A DNA stretch of 64,000 nt from Alectoria sarmentosa (lineage: Eukaryota; Ascomycota; Lecanoromycetes; Lecanorales; Parmeliaceae): assembly GCA_009733775.1 (NCBI GenBank), contig WOGZ01000051.1, positions 86,265 to 150,264 of the forward strand, written 5' to 3'. The notes below the pieces were generated by a model. That model did no database searches and was not told the origin of the DNA. It saw nothing but the letters and a program-made list of their open reading frames with translations. Made by a program: the position numbers and the translations under genes. How positions within the stretch are numbered: position 1 is the stretch's first letter; each line of letters opens with the position of its first letter. Below are positions 22,069 through 33,431 of the stretch, piece by piece.

Positions 22069-22918
22069 ATGCATCTCACCCTTGACATCGTGGCAGTCGT
22101 CCTCGCCTTCACCATTCCAGCACTCGCCGAGGACCCCATCTACACCAGCGCCATCACAGGCAGCGCGATTCCCAGCATCACCCCGGCGCCCAAGGGTCCT
22201 CGCCCCGCAGTCCAAGCAGCCCAAGTTGCAGGACCACTCACCATCAGCGTCACCAACTCATTCGGAGAGTAATCGGCACTCTCTCAACCCCCTCACTTGC
22301 AACACTCGCTAATCAGAGTCCAGCGGCCTCTTCGCCTCCTTCGGCCACAATTCCGGCTCCCCAACTGCAATCAGCTACCCCGGCAATGGTGCCATCGGCT
22401 CGTCCTTCCAAGCCGTCTATCCCGCCGACTGGGCCGGACGCATCGCCATCGGCAAAGACAATGACCCCGACTACATCAACCGTGGCAGCTTGATAGAAGC
22501 GAGCTACGACAGTGGTGCACCATTCGTCGATATCAGCTATGTCCAGGGCTTCAGTATTCCCGTAAGCTCATTCCCCCATTCCCTCCACTAAATCCATCCA
22601 CCAAACCTAATACAACCGCTACGGACTTAGATCGTCTGCTCCTGCGGCGGTCCCAGCACAGGCGTCATAACCGGTTGCAACATCCCCCTCTATCACGACA
22701 ACGGCGCCCCCTGCCCCTCCCCAGGCCCCAGCTCCATCTGCTTTAATCCCTCCAGCAACAGCCCTCAGGCCACTGGTGGACCCGTGCCGCCTTTCTTCGC
22801 GCCCTGCGCTGGCGCTGCATACACTTATCCCAACGATAATGGCGCGGGTGCGGGATGTGGGAGTAATTTGATCAGTTGCTGCATTGGGAGTACGTGTCCT
22901 AGTGATCCGAAGCAGTGA
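22069..22918 (+). CDS. Secreted cysteine-rich protein, thaumatin-like (tentative)
   Basis: Predicted 241 aa from exons 22069-22268, 22324-22561 and 22631-22918. A signal peptide is clear (VAVVLAFTIPALA, cleavage probably before EDP). The mature part has LTISVTNSFG then DGLFASFGHNSGSP across intron 1, a beta-rich segment (SFQAVYPADWAGRIAIGKDN), and ten cysteines, all in exon 3, ending ISCCIGSTCPSDPKQ. The ITVTNSFG opening and Cys-rich, Gly/Pro-rich body resemble fungal thaumatin-like proteins, though the full thaumatin signature is not evident. It is probably extracellular, as a cell-wall-associated or effector-like protein. The stop codon overlaps a donor-like CAGTGAGT, so a short further exon cannot be excluded. 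Confidence 0.8.
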
Positions 22919-24111
22919 GTTCGAGAAGTGTATGGGAGAGGGTGAGGGGGTTGATTTTACTTTACATTTCTCCGCGAGATTGCTGAGTCATATCATCGGA
23001 TAGTGCGGGGGTTTTCCTTTTGATTGGATGGGTGGTTGTGAGGAGGATGTAAGGGCGAATTCCAGAGGTTTCGTTTTGAACAATCACAGTCATTTCCGTC
23101 GCAGCTCTTCTCTTGGTGTATCCAGCATACCTACTTTGGATAGATAGCTGCATTGAGTACATTTTTCTCGGGGCCGCCCAACATGTCCTTTTCAGTGGTC
23201 CCATTCTACCTTGATCTGACGGAATAAATACGAAAGAAATGTGGTACCACCGGGTCCCCGGCTTCCCGAACGTACATGGCACAACCTCTGGTGCACTTGT
23301 CTCTGAGGCTGGCTCCGTAACCTTCGTCTCGACCGGCTTTCGGCCAATCTCATTTTCAGCTTGGCATCGCCATTCACAGCAGATCTGCCATGGACCTCTC
23401 TCTCCTCGGCACGCGAGCGAGAGGGTAACGGGACATCGGTCTGGTAGCTCTAGTGAAAAAAACGTGCGTGGAATCCCTTTATCGTCCGTCGATCAAGTCC
23501 TCGACTCTCCGTTCCCAGTTACGGTTGAGGGTCTTTCTCGCACCGCCCCTCGCGTGCTGGGACTCCCAGTCTCACACATGCATGCTGCATCCCGGCCTTG
23601 GACTCCCGAACCCATACTTACCCTGTTCGGCCGCGCAGAGATTCGGATTGACATGGAACCCCCCCCCCCGGGCCGCTGACTGGAAAACGTCAGGCCCACC
23701 ACCCGCTGATTTTCGTTCGCGTTGGAGAAGAAAACTTTTCGGGCGGGCGGAGGGAAGGGACTTTCTGTGATTTACGACCGGGCGGGTTTGCTTAGCAATC
23801 GGGGCCGGGAAAGGAGTCCGTGTCGTTTGCTGAGCTATACTCGTAGACCAATCGGTTACTATGGGCGATATTGACCGATCCGAGACCATGAGGGAGGGAT
23901 TCTTTTGCGTCGGATGCGGATGTTGAGGGGGACTCGATGCGGCCGTTTCGGTTGGGATTTTACGGTCGGATATATGGTACCACTGGTGTGCTCGCGAACG
24001 TCGGGTTTGCCGATGCTGTCATTCCGTTCTTGGCTGGCCTATTTGATGGTGGGGGGATTTTTCGATTTGATAACCTGGTTTGGTTCGCTGGAGAGGGGAG
24101 GGTCGACGAGC

Positions 24112-24131
24112 TTTTTTTTTTTTTTTTTTTT
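24112..24131. repeat. Poly-T tract, 20 bases
   Basis: An uninterrupted run of T. It is not associated with a recognisable retroelement tail or target-site duplication that I could see. Confidence 0.9.
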
Positions 24132-24286
24132 GGGTTGTATGTATGCTCGTTCATTGTTTGATGGTGTTGGCTTTTATGTTTTGTGGATATGGGTAATTCA
24201 AAGCTTTGTTACTTACTTATTTATTTATTTATGTGTGTGTATATATACATATCCTCCTCGTTCCAATATCGAACCATCTATCCTTC

Positions 24287-24324
24287 CTTCTTCTTCTTCT
24301 TCTTCTTCTTCTTCTTCTTCTTCT
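24287..24324. repeat. (TTC)n microsatellite
   Basis: About twelve TTC units in a row, followed closely by a short ACAT repeat (24346-24357). Intergenic. Confidence 0.92.
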
Positions 24325-25394
24325 ATGCCAGTCAGTCAGTCCGTACATACATACATACAACATAACATTAAAAAATGAACTCAAATCCGTCTCGTAACTA
24401 CTTACTTCTTTCTTCTACAAGGTAGGGTGGGGAATAAAAGCCATCGCCAGTTCTTATTTGTTTCGTTTGTCTTGTTTTAATTCGTTGGATTCGAACGAGT
24501 TGGGGAATTTACGTGGTTATAAGAGAGAGAGAGAGGTTTTTTCGGCTGTGTTGAGGAGGAGGAGGAGGAGAGAAATGGAATGGGATGGGATGAGGGATGA
24601 GCGCGTCATGACATTTGAGGGAATAGGGGGTATAGCTACTTTGAGTGAGTGATGGATTAATTGATCGATCGAGTCTGTGCTGGGGACGAGGCGGTGCGGT
24701 TGATGAGGTGGAGAGAGAGAGGAGGTGTTGGAATTGATTTTCGCTTATGGATCAGAGGCACGAGGAGGATTTTCATGAGTTTGAGCGATGATGGAGACGT
24801 GGTTTTTGTGGGATGGGGGATGAAGGCAAGGGGGGTGGCAAGGGGAGTCAGGAAGTGGAAATGGTAGTAATTGATTTGTATCCGCACGAAGAAGGTGTGT
24901 TGTTCATGAGAAGACAGAGGCTATTGATCAGAGGAGGGATACTCCCCATGGCAGTCGGATGCCTGTCGGTAACATGTAGTATCTACGCTCTTAAGAAAAG
25001 ATCAAGCCTCAACTCATCATCTTTGATCACGAACAATGACATGCAACAGCTGGTCTTCTTGTCGCAATGTGCTTGCACGTTGAGAAACCACGCATCCTTG
25101 CATTCCCTGATAGCGCCATAATGACAAATTTGCCTTGAAGCTCAAGTAAGAAAGTTGCACAGTTTTCCTGTGTAGAAACAGATATGAAAAGTACCCAGAG
25201 ATCACTCGACCGGTTATATAAGTCAGCGCTGACGAGTGCTGATTCCAGCAGACCCGCTGCAGCGGCCACCGCATGCTTATCTTGTTTTTTTTTTAGAAAG
25301 TGGTATCCCCGAGCACTCTCACACCCCCACCGAAGATGAATGCCGAATCACGTGGGGCGAGTGAGTTAGGAGTGTTGATCATTATTTCCATTTT

Positions 25395-26894
25395 CTACAC
25401 ACACTGTAAATGAATCTGCCAAAACGTAAGTCTTGATTTTGGGACAAGGCTTACATCGTCATCGACAATCAATCCTCTTCGCGTTGTTAAAGCATCGAAT
25501 TCCCCGCCCGAGAGGAGAAAGTCTGACAAAAGCTTTGAGAGCTCGGCATCAGGCAGGCGTCCGTCTCGCACGCTTCGGTGCCGCCAGATGCTCAGATTCT
25601 GAAGAATCTGCCTAGCCCAAGCGGTCTCCGCGTCTGATCCTCGGATCGCGAGTCGAGCCTCCATTGCGTCAAGTTCTTTGTTCGCTCCTTCGTGGGTATG
25701 AACTAATGCCAGTGCTCGGAAGAAGCTGAACGCTGCGGCGTTTTCCGCTCCGACTGCGACCATCGACTGTCCGTAGTAGTAGTGTGCTTCACTAGTAGAT
25801 GAGATCGTTCTTTGGTAGAGCGATGCGGAATCAGAACTGATGAAAAGGTTCAAGATTTGGCGGGCTGATTGATGATCTCCGCAAACTAGGCAGCAGCTTG
25901 CATGTTCCAAAGCAAAGTCGGTAAATATTTCGAACATAGGATTGGGAATGATTTGATGGCTGAAGCGCCGGTTTACCACACTTGCGCAATAAAACTCGAA
26001 GTATGCCATACCATCTTGACAGGCTTTTATAGCTTGGGTGTATCTGCCCCGAGCGATGTGTTCAACTATTCGAGCCTGGTACTTGAAGGCCTGCTCTAGC
26101 GCTTCTTTCCCGTTGGATTTCTCCGGCATCATGAGTTTGGTGATTGCTTGTTGAGTAGCTGCTGCGTCCAGTCCCTTCACAACAACGTTGCCATATCCGC
26201 AGGCTTCTTCCAGACAATCGAGTATCTTGCCCAGAGTATTGGCTTTCACTTCGAAAAAGTTCGCGACGATTTCCAAGTTCGATGGTCTTTTAGCCGCAGT
26301 CAGGATCTGGCAGACCCTAGGTAAGCCATCTAGTGAGACTATGAATCTTCTTGGCTCCCTTCTGGCCATACCTCCCACCTCTTCGCCCATCTTGCGAATG
26401 TCCAGTTCTAGACATGGTTTTTGGGCGAAGCTATTTTCAGCGAGAGGTACAATAGGATAACGTTGCAAAGTGTCCTCTAAATGCCAGCCGGCCATAAATG
26501 TTCGAAAGGGGGCGTTGATACATAACATGACCCAGTCATTCTCCTGATAAAGGACCCTGGAAGCTTCTTTGTAGATGTCCTTGTTGACAAGTAGGATGGC
26601 CGGTTCAAAATGGTAAGCTTTCCGTTTGATGTTGACAACGGGGCTTGGGGTGAGCATATGGCGATAGATGACCCGGCGTAGTTCTAGAGGTAAGCTTAAG
26701 AGATAGCAAGGAGTAGAACTTTGCTGGGCTCTTCCAAAATGCGTGCCTGTGAGACAGATCACTGTTGGTATGTTATTTATCCAAAAAGTATCGTTGAATA
26801 GGGTTAGGTGTATCTTGACCTTGTTCCATTCTTCTGGTACCAGGGGATCGTCCCACTGATTGCTGATGATTGAAGGCCGAAGATGCCAAAACAA
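25395..26894 (-). CDS. Fungal F-box-like (2EXR-type) protein of unknown function
   Basis: Single open frame of 499 aa. Residues 64-75 read LLSLPLELRRVI, the start of an F-box-like motif found in many fungal proteins, followed by EPAILLVNKDIYKEASRVLYQEN, a second block common to this group. The remaining 350 residues are helical without repeats or catalytic motifs that I recognise. The first ~60 residues look unlike the rest, so the true start may be internal or reached by splicing. Near the 3' end an in-frame GTAAGC..TTACAG stretch of 51 bp could be an intron; removing it shortens the C-terminus by 17 residues without changing frame. A role as a substrate adaptor is possible but not shown. 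Confidence 0.75.
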   Translation of the reverse strand: MFWHLRPSIISNQWDDPLVPEEWNKVKIHLTLFNDTFWINNIPTVICLTGTHFGRAQQSSTPCYLLSLPLELRRVIYRHMLTPSPVVNIKRKAYHFEPAILLVNKDIYKEASRVLYQENDWVMLCINAPFRTFMAGWHLEDTLQRYPIVPLAENSFAQKPCLELDIRKMGEEVGGMARREPRRFIVSLDGLPRVCQILTAAKRPSNLEIVANFFEVKANTLGKILDCLEEACGYGNVVVKGLDAAATQQAITKLMMPEKSNGKEALEQAFKYQARIVEHIARGRYTQAIKACQDGMAYFEFYCASVVNRRFSHQIIPNPMFEIFTDFALEHASCCLVCGDHQSARQILNLFISSDSASLYQRTISSTSEAHYYYGQSMVAVGAENAAAFSFFRALALVHTHEGANKELDAMEARLAIRGSDAETAWARQILQNLSIWRHRSVRDGRLPDAELSKLLSDFLLSGGEFDALTTRRGLIVDDDVSLVPKSRLTFWQIHLQCV

Positions 26895-27708
26895 GATGCG
26901 GAGACAAGGGTGAAGAGGACGGTCTCACAATAATAGTAAGCTTGCCAGAAATGAGGGTGAGGTGGATTGTTTACGCTGAGAGGAGTAAAGTAAACGTAAG
27001 TGTGTTCTCACAAAGTGAAGACGTTATCAAATCTGAATTCGCAATATTGAGACCATCCTTAGGAAAAGTGCGTGTATTAAAGATGGAGTGTCACAAGAAG
27101 ACTTGATGGGACCGAGATTTTCATTACACCTACCCGGCGGGGAGGCATTGAACTACCTTAGGGACAATTGATCTTGAGCGGTTAGATTTACCTCGCTCAT
27201 ATCCTGAAAAATGTCGTTTTTACTTAACATTTATAACTTAACCAATTTCTTATGAATTTTCATTGAATTGAAAGCGTTGAAATTGTAACGAGAAAGTGCT
27301 TAAATTATGCAGAGGAATTTTGACAATCCGACTTTGGATATCTGCGGGGGCCCTTGCCAAGGCGCGCAAACGATTATTAGAATACGTACGCTAAAGCTCA
27401 GCACGGCGCTACTTTGACCGCCCCCTCCTATGATCTGCTGCCTTCTTCTTCTCCCTCTCCTGAACTGCAAAAGCTTTGGTTAATGATATATACTAATCAC
27501 TAACAATGTCGGAATTAGATAACAGCTTGTACACAAAGAGAGCATTCACCTAGCATCACCCTTCATTCGGGCGACGATCACCCAGACCGTACGACAATAG
27601 AGCGCCGGTCACTTTAGGCCTGATAAGGGGCGAGATCGGGATACATTTCGTATGTATGTCTTGGCGTAACTCTTATTCTTTTGCTGAAATATCAAACAAC
27701 AGCTCACC
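26895..27708. other. Intergenic region between divergent genes, partly AT-rich
   Basis: 0.8 kb between the F-box-like gene (-) and the pyrroline-5-carboxylate reductase gene (+). The part 27195-27320 is markedly AT-rich compared with its surroundings. No repeat structure or RNA gene was recognised. Confidence 0.5.
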
Positions 27709-28793
27709 ATGTCATCCCACGAGACACAAGCCGATAGCTATCTTGCACCTGGGGAAAAGAAATGCAACGATGGCACCTTGACAGTCCTGGGATGCGGTGC
27801 GTATGTATTTGCCCAAAGAAAGAAAGTCCCAATTGCCGAAGCTGACACCACGGCTCTCAAGGTACTCTCGGTATTGCCATACTCTCTGGCATTCTCTCCT
27901 CCCTATCTGAGCAGCCCTCTGCGCGCTCGACCAATGGCACCACTACACCCTCCGAAGAGCTCCCTCCTCGTACACCTTCCCGCTTCGTCGCCTGCGTCAC
28001 ACGCCATACATCTGCGAAACGAATCGATACGGAGCTCTCACACCTGACATCGGCCCTGATGATCCTACAGAACGACAATGTCAAGGGTGTTCGAGAAGCA
28101 GATGTCGTGCTGCTCGCCTGCAAACCCTACAATATTTCCGCCGTGCTACAAGAGGTAGGCATGCGGGAGGCATTAGCAGGAAAACTTCTGATCAGCATCC
28201 TGGCCGGTGTGCCCGTATCTCAGATCGAAGACACTATCTACGGAGAAGGTAGCAACAAGTCACTACCAGCAGACCCTGCCGTCGATGGCCGCTGTAGGAT
28301 CGTGCGAGTCATGCCCAACACTGCATCTCTCATACGCGAATCTATGACCGTCATCGCAATGTCTAATCCTCCGCTTCCACAGTCCCTCGATGCACTTGTA
28401 TCCTGGATGTTCACCCGCATAGGGAGGGTCGTTCACCTTCCCCCAGCGTCAATGGATGCTAGCACAGCACTTTGTGGCTCCGGACCGGCGTTCTTCGCAC
28501 TGGTACTCGAGGCAATGGCAGATGGAGCCGTAGCTATGGGCTTGCCTAGAGCTGAAGCGCAACTCATGGCAGCACAAACAATGAAAGGGACTGCTGGGCT
28601 GGTGCTTAGTGGGGAGCATCCGGCCATGGTGAGGGAGAAGGTAAGTACACCGGGAGGGTGTACCATTGGAGGATTGCTTGTACTGGAGGAGGGGAGTCTC
28701 AGAGGGACAGTAGCTAGAAGTGTGAGGGAAGCTACGGTTGTGGCTAGTCAGTTGGGCAAGGGCATGCAGGGAGTCAACGGGACAAGATTCTAG
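27709..28793 (+). CDS. Pyrroline-5-carboxylate reductase
   Basis: Predicted 339 aa from exons 27709-27796 and 27862-28793. The enzyme reduces delta-1-pyrroline-5-carboxylate to proline with NAD(P)H, the last step of proline synthesis. The dinucleotide-binding loop LTVLGCG-TLGIAILSG is split by the 65-bp intron and restored on joining (acceptor CAAG). Family blocks follow: VVLLACKPYN, LISILAGVPVSQIE, VRVMPNTASLIRESMT, and the C-terminal signature from ALCGSGPAFFALVLEAMADG to REKVSTPGGCTIGGLLVLE. Compared with bacterial ProC it carries a short low-complexity insertion near residue 60 (about 25 residues, NGTTTPSEELPPRTPSR). Several fungi have more than one P5CR gene, so I give no symbol. Confidence 0.95.
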
Positions 28794-29451
28794 TTTATTT
28801 GGATTGAAGGATTCTAGTTACAAACAAAGAGATGGCGATCGGATTTGATTAGACACAACTGTTAGGTGTGTTGTCATCTTCCGGATCAAACATCGATTTG
28901 GCAAGCAAGTCCCTTGCAGTATAAGTACTGTACCCAAATTGAGAAGCTTGTGATGAACATCTCACTGCACGAGAGATCTGATATTGGTATTTCGACTCAG
29001 ATTCACTGGTTTTGAATATAGCGCACGCGTACATACTAAAACGCGTTTATCTCGTCTATTTTATGGAGCTCCTCAGCTTCCTTCAAGCTTCCACTCGTTA
29101 GCTCTTGGCCAATGCGGCATGCCAACACCTCTACTTCACCCTCGACCCAGGACAATGCCTATTACTGCCCCTTCTTAGCTGCATCTTCACAGCTTACGAG
29201 TTTCCTACGGCTCAATCGTCTCTACGCTTTTATATCCCGGCATACAAGAAGGACTGTGACCTTGGAAAGTGAGCCAAATCACTACAAGTAAGTCGTCCTC
29301 CATTGGCACCAATTTTTTACAGTATCACCGTTACGGAGGAATAGATTCTAGTGGGTCATCGCGTCGTGACGACGATGCCCTACACATACGTCTTCGCTCA
29401 GCTTGAAGCCACTTCCTATGCCCACTTCGCTGGACTCATCCCTCATCCCAC
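28794..29451. other. Intergenic region
   Basis: About 0.65 kb between two + strand genes. It should contain the terminator of the first and promoter of the second. Nothing else is recognisable. Confidence 0.5.
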
Positions 29452-30592
29452 ATGGATCGGGCATACGTAAGGGAGAAGCTCGAGCTACTGCGTGCAGGAC
29501 TGCCCGCCGCCATCGGAAGGATGCATCGTGAGCAGCAGTTGTTGAATAAGACTGCTAATACTGTACCGCCTCGAGCAGTGGCTGCGGGAAACATCCCACC
29601 CCCTCTCCCTCCCTCAGTGGAGGCAGCATATAAGAAGAAATGCATCGAGCTCAAGCGTCGCCTGGTCGAGGTCGACGAGGACAACGACGCTAAACGCCTC
29701 CGCATTGCCCGTCTCCACCAGGGCATCCGCAAAATGCGTCTCGAACGCGCATATTTACTCGAGGCGTTGGCAAAGCGCCAGAAGAAAAATGGTGGTAGTG
29801 TCGACGGATTACCCATGCCCTATGACGAAGAGAGCGAAGGAAGTAGTGAGGGACCACCAACGGTATGGTATCTAAGCTAGATCCCTAGCCCAACCACTTC
29901 AGCTCATAGATATTAGGTTACTGACTGTCTTCTCGCAGCCAAACGAGAAGCCTCTCCGCTCTAAGCGCAGTCATCGCCGCCCTGTCAGCTCACCACCACC
30001 AATCCTCGGACCGCAGTTCCCTCGCACTATCGCCCCATTGCAAGGTCACCCAACCTCCGCGTTCGACGCTCCGGGCAACCATCCGTTCCGCGAGTCTTCG
30101 TATCAGCAAGCTCCTACTACAAACGGTCACCCCGGCATGCACTTCCAACATCATCAGTCACCATACCCTTCCAACGTCGCTCGTGATCATCAACAGCAGC
30201 AACTGCTACCACGTGCGGCTCCGCCCCCACTAAACGCGTTCGAAGACTTCCTTGAAAACTATGTACAGGCACGTCCTAACGAGTACCCAGCTCGCGACCA
30301 AGAGGCACTGCTTCAGTACGCGCGCGCTGCATGGGATGATCCTGCCAAGGTTGCATACCGACGAGTCTACGAGGAGAGGTACGGGCGTCGCTTCCAAGAC
30401 TACATGGACAGCGTGAATGAACTAGAGGAGCGTGAGAGATACGAGCGTGAGCGTGAGCGGGGCTTTGAGCAGAGAGGTAGAGCTGGTCGCTATGAAGAGA
30501 GGGAAGTGGAGAGAGAGTTGCCGCCGCCGCCGCCACCACCGCCTGCTGCAGGGGCTGGCGCCCTCGGGGGATTCACGAGCATCAATGGTTGA
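29452..30592 (+). CDS. Coiled-coil protein with an INO80F/TFPT-like segment, possible INO80 complex subunit
   Basis: Predicted 354 aa from exons 29452-29862 and 29939-30592. The intron (76 bp) is GTATGG..TCGCAG. Residues 60-110 (EAAYKKKCIELKRRLVEVDE then KRLRIARLHQGIRKMRLERAYLLEALAKR) match the pattern of the TFPT/INO80F helical segment, which in some fungi precedes the HMG box of Nhp10. Here no HMG box follows. Instead there is a Pro/Gln/His-rich linker and then a conserved-looking block FEDFLENYVQARPNEYPARD plus ALLQYARAAWDDPAKVAYRRVYEERYGRRFQDY. An R/E-rich helix (ERERYERERERGFEQ) and a poly-Pro run end the protein. A nuclear chromatin role is inferred from the first segment only. Confidence 0.7.
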
Positions 30593-31194
30593 GAAGGTTG
30601 CGATGGCGGTCTTTCAGGTGATGTTCCCATCGACAACTGCCATTCCATCACGGAACATTCACACATCAACGGCAGCATCTTTTCGGTTTCTGTGGTTTCT
30701 ATACCCATCAAGTGCGAGTCCATGTATTGTTATCAGCAAGCAATGTGCTCATTCTCGGCTGCGGTTCACCGCTTGTTGCTGCACAGTAGGCTATAGACGA
30801 TTCTTTAGATTAGACCCACTGACAATCCGTCCCAATTGATCTTCTTCCGATAGAATGTGGTGGATTCCGCGCACGTGATAAAACTTGTACCTGCCTAGAA
30901 TTACTTGTATACACCTGGTCAGAGTTTCAGCCTTCGGCATATCAACACTTGATGGAGTTCAGGCTTTCACATATATACATGTTTTGTGATTATCAGCCAA
31001 CCTATGTACAGTATCTGCGGGCACTTTTCTGTGGTTGAGCTAAAACGCAATGCATGAGTTTCGTTGAATCGCCCCTTTTCCGAGTTAATAGGCGCTCTCC
31101 CTGCCCTCTCTATGCCTTCCGTGCCCTCGTGAACGTCCTGATGCAGGATAACTCTCCATACGCCGATTACCAGGTACCTTGGGGGAGCAGCCAT
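30593..31194. other. Intergenic region between convergent genes
   Basis: 0.6 kb between the 3' ends of the coiled-coil protein gene (+) and the RMD1-like gene (-). No gene or repeat was seen. Confidence 0.5.
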
Positions 31195-32875
31195 TCAGTC
31201 GACGCCGGCGTACAAGTCCACAACGATATTGATCGCTGCAACAAGGATCTCGGCGGCGATGAGGACGATGACTGAATCTCAGAATTAGCACCGCACACCT
31301 ACATCGAAGCCCAGCTCCGACAGCCAAACAAAAAATTGGGCGGAAATGTGACTTACCAATCCACTCCAAGTACTCCCCATGCTTTGTCCCCACCTGATCC
31401 TTCAACACGGCAAGCAGATCCCCGATGACGGACAGACGCTCCGTCAACAACCCCACCCGCTGATCCATCTCAAGATAGCTTCTCACAGCCGCATACACAG
31501 GTTCTAAACTTGGTTCCGCCCACATGAGCTCCGGACTGTCGAGTACGGAACCTTGGAGATGGATGTTGATTCGTAGTATGAAAAGTTGTCCGATTTGTTG
31601 ATGGATTTGCCGGCGGGAGAGGGCAACGGAGCCGGTCAAGGCGATCTCGGCGGGGAGGGGAGAGGTTAGGGTGATGGTAGTTGTTATTAAGTCTTCGAAG
31701 AGGGAGGTCTTGACGCTTTGGGCCAGGGCGTGGGAGATGGCGAGTTTGGTCATGTAATTCTTTTTCTCCCGTAACGAAATGAAATCATTGTATATTCGAG
31801 CCTGGTACTCCCGGGTGTAGTAGAAATTGAAATTCTCCGTCTGCACATCATCTTCGCTGAGTTTCTCGGCTTCGAATTTAGAGATTTCTTTCAGGAAACG
31901 CTGTTCTTGTTGAAGTGTCATGCCCCAAATTACGACAGTGCCGTATTCGAAGAGAAAGACTTCTGGCGTGTGTACTTGGGTGTCGAAGTCAAGTGTCGAG
32001 ATGGAGGGTGGAGAGGGCTGATCCATTTTAAGAGCAGTATGGTTGGGAATCGAAGATTCGCCATTATCGAGCGTCGTATCGCCGGCTGAGGTGGTGAGAT
32101 CAACGAGGTCTTCGCGACGGCTGTGGGCATTTTCATCGACTTCAAGGGCGGAGTCGGAGTATCTGCGCTCTCGATTTTGGGGAAGCTCGTACTCTTCGAG
32201 GTAGGGGCCGTCGGTGTCGCTGGATTCGGAAGGTCTATTGCTCTTTGGGCGATCGTAGCTGAAGGGAGAGTATATACATTCGTCGAATAGTTTCGGGGCT
32301 GTGCCTCTTATCCGGCCCTTACCTTTCAGGTATTTCATAAGGCCGTCCAGTCGGTAGGAGCTCGCTGTGCAGTATGCTGTGACACGGGGTAACTTGTTCC
32401 TGTCTGCTTTCCCTAGCCTCGCCGCATCTCTTCTTGCAGTGGGGTCTTTTATCCTCGTAAATTGCGAGTAGACGTCCCTTCCGCTTTCTTCGTCCGGTCC
32501 ATCCTCTCCCGGATCCGGATTCGGTAAGAGCTTCAGCTTCTGCGCATTCTTTGTCGTTCTCTGAGGTCCGATTTTGGAAGCTGGAGGTAGCATGGGCGGC
32601 TGAGAAAGCGGAGAGCCGTGACTATTCCTCCTTCGGAGCTTGCTATTCAGCGCTGATAGTTTTGGGATGCCGGCAGAGGAATGTCCTATAGCAGGAGAGC
32701 TTGGGGAGGATTGAGAAGCCGGACGCAGAGGTGAGGTAGAGTCTGTAGGATTGTTCGGGTCGTTGATGGTGGTGTGAGGATTGAATGTGACGGTTCTTTG
32801 TGGTTTGGGAGAAGTGGAGCTTGAGGATGTTGGCGGTGGTAGGAGTGGTGATGTTTCTGTAGAAGTGGAAGCCAT
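31195..32875 (-). CDS. RMD1/RMND1 family protein (DUF155), membrane-anchored
   Basis: Predicted 531 aa from exons 32875-31357 and 31271-31195. The last exon contributes a C-terminal hydrophobic helix (VIVLIAAEILVAAINIVVDL), typical of this family. The first 150 residues are Ser/Pro/Thr-rich and disordered. The DUF155 core starts near residue 165 (RVTAYCTASSYRLDGLMKYL). It includes PEVFLFEYGTVVIWGMT, REKKNYMTKLAISHALAQSVKTSLFE, and SVLDSPELMWAEPSLEPVY followed by YLEMDQRVGLLTERL. Family members (yeast Rmd1/Rmd8/Rrg-related, human RMND1) are linked to sporulation, mitochondrial translation or endomembranes. Because the anchor is C-terminal and no clear mitochondrial presequence is seen, I favour the Rmd1/Rmd8 side, as inference. 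An in-frame upstream ATG at 32932 is possible. Confidence 0.93.
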
Positions 32876-33431
32876 TGCAGGTATGAGGCTGTTGTTTCCA
32901 ACACAGTACACGTAGAGTATACCAGCCCTCACGTTCCTTTAGATGACAAGTGTTGACAGGTATGTTGTATCATGGCGAATCGGCGAATATCATTGTAAAT
33001 GAACACAAGAAACAGGTCGAGGCCAAAAATCATCGCGCTCCGAGTTCCCCGTGCTTGGCAAAGGTATTATATCCCCGCAAAAAAGAACAAATAGCTGTGG
33101 CCCTGAGACTAGTCCCTATTGGGTCCTTTGTTTCGAAGTACTGGGTACTATGTAGTACTCTGGTGACCATCACATTTTGGAATTCAAAATCACTTGTTAT
33201 TGAGATGCACAATATATGCTCATAGCTAGTCAAAGTACTATTCAATCCACCCTGATTCCGGTAGTGGAGGTGTGAAACAGCTTCCCACCCTTGAAGTTAT
33301 CCTTACAGACAGACCCCTCATGAAGGCTCGTAACCATACCATGTCATATCAATGCCGAGTACACTGCACTGATCGAGCAGTTGGGCTTTGACAACGTGAC
33401 TATTTTTGCCGTTGGACCCAAAACGCAACTT
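32876..33431. other. Intergenic region between two - strand genes
   Basis: 0.56 kb holding the promoter of the RMD1-like gene and the terminator of the gene upstream. No further feature was recognised. Confidence 0.5.

Larger units (their letters stand above)
22919..25394. other. 2.5-kb gene-free stretch rich in simple sequence
   Basis: No supported gene. It holds a C run (about 23650-23661), a poly-T run, a TTC microsatellite and GA-rich patches (24520-24730). The open frames seen are low-complexity translations (Phe/Ser or Lys runs), not proteins. Confidence 0.5.

Noticed and set aside
23905..24378. 157-codon + strand frame and overlapping frames
   Set aside because: They run through poly-T and TTC repeats, giving poly-Phe and poly-Ser; no coding support.
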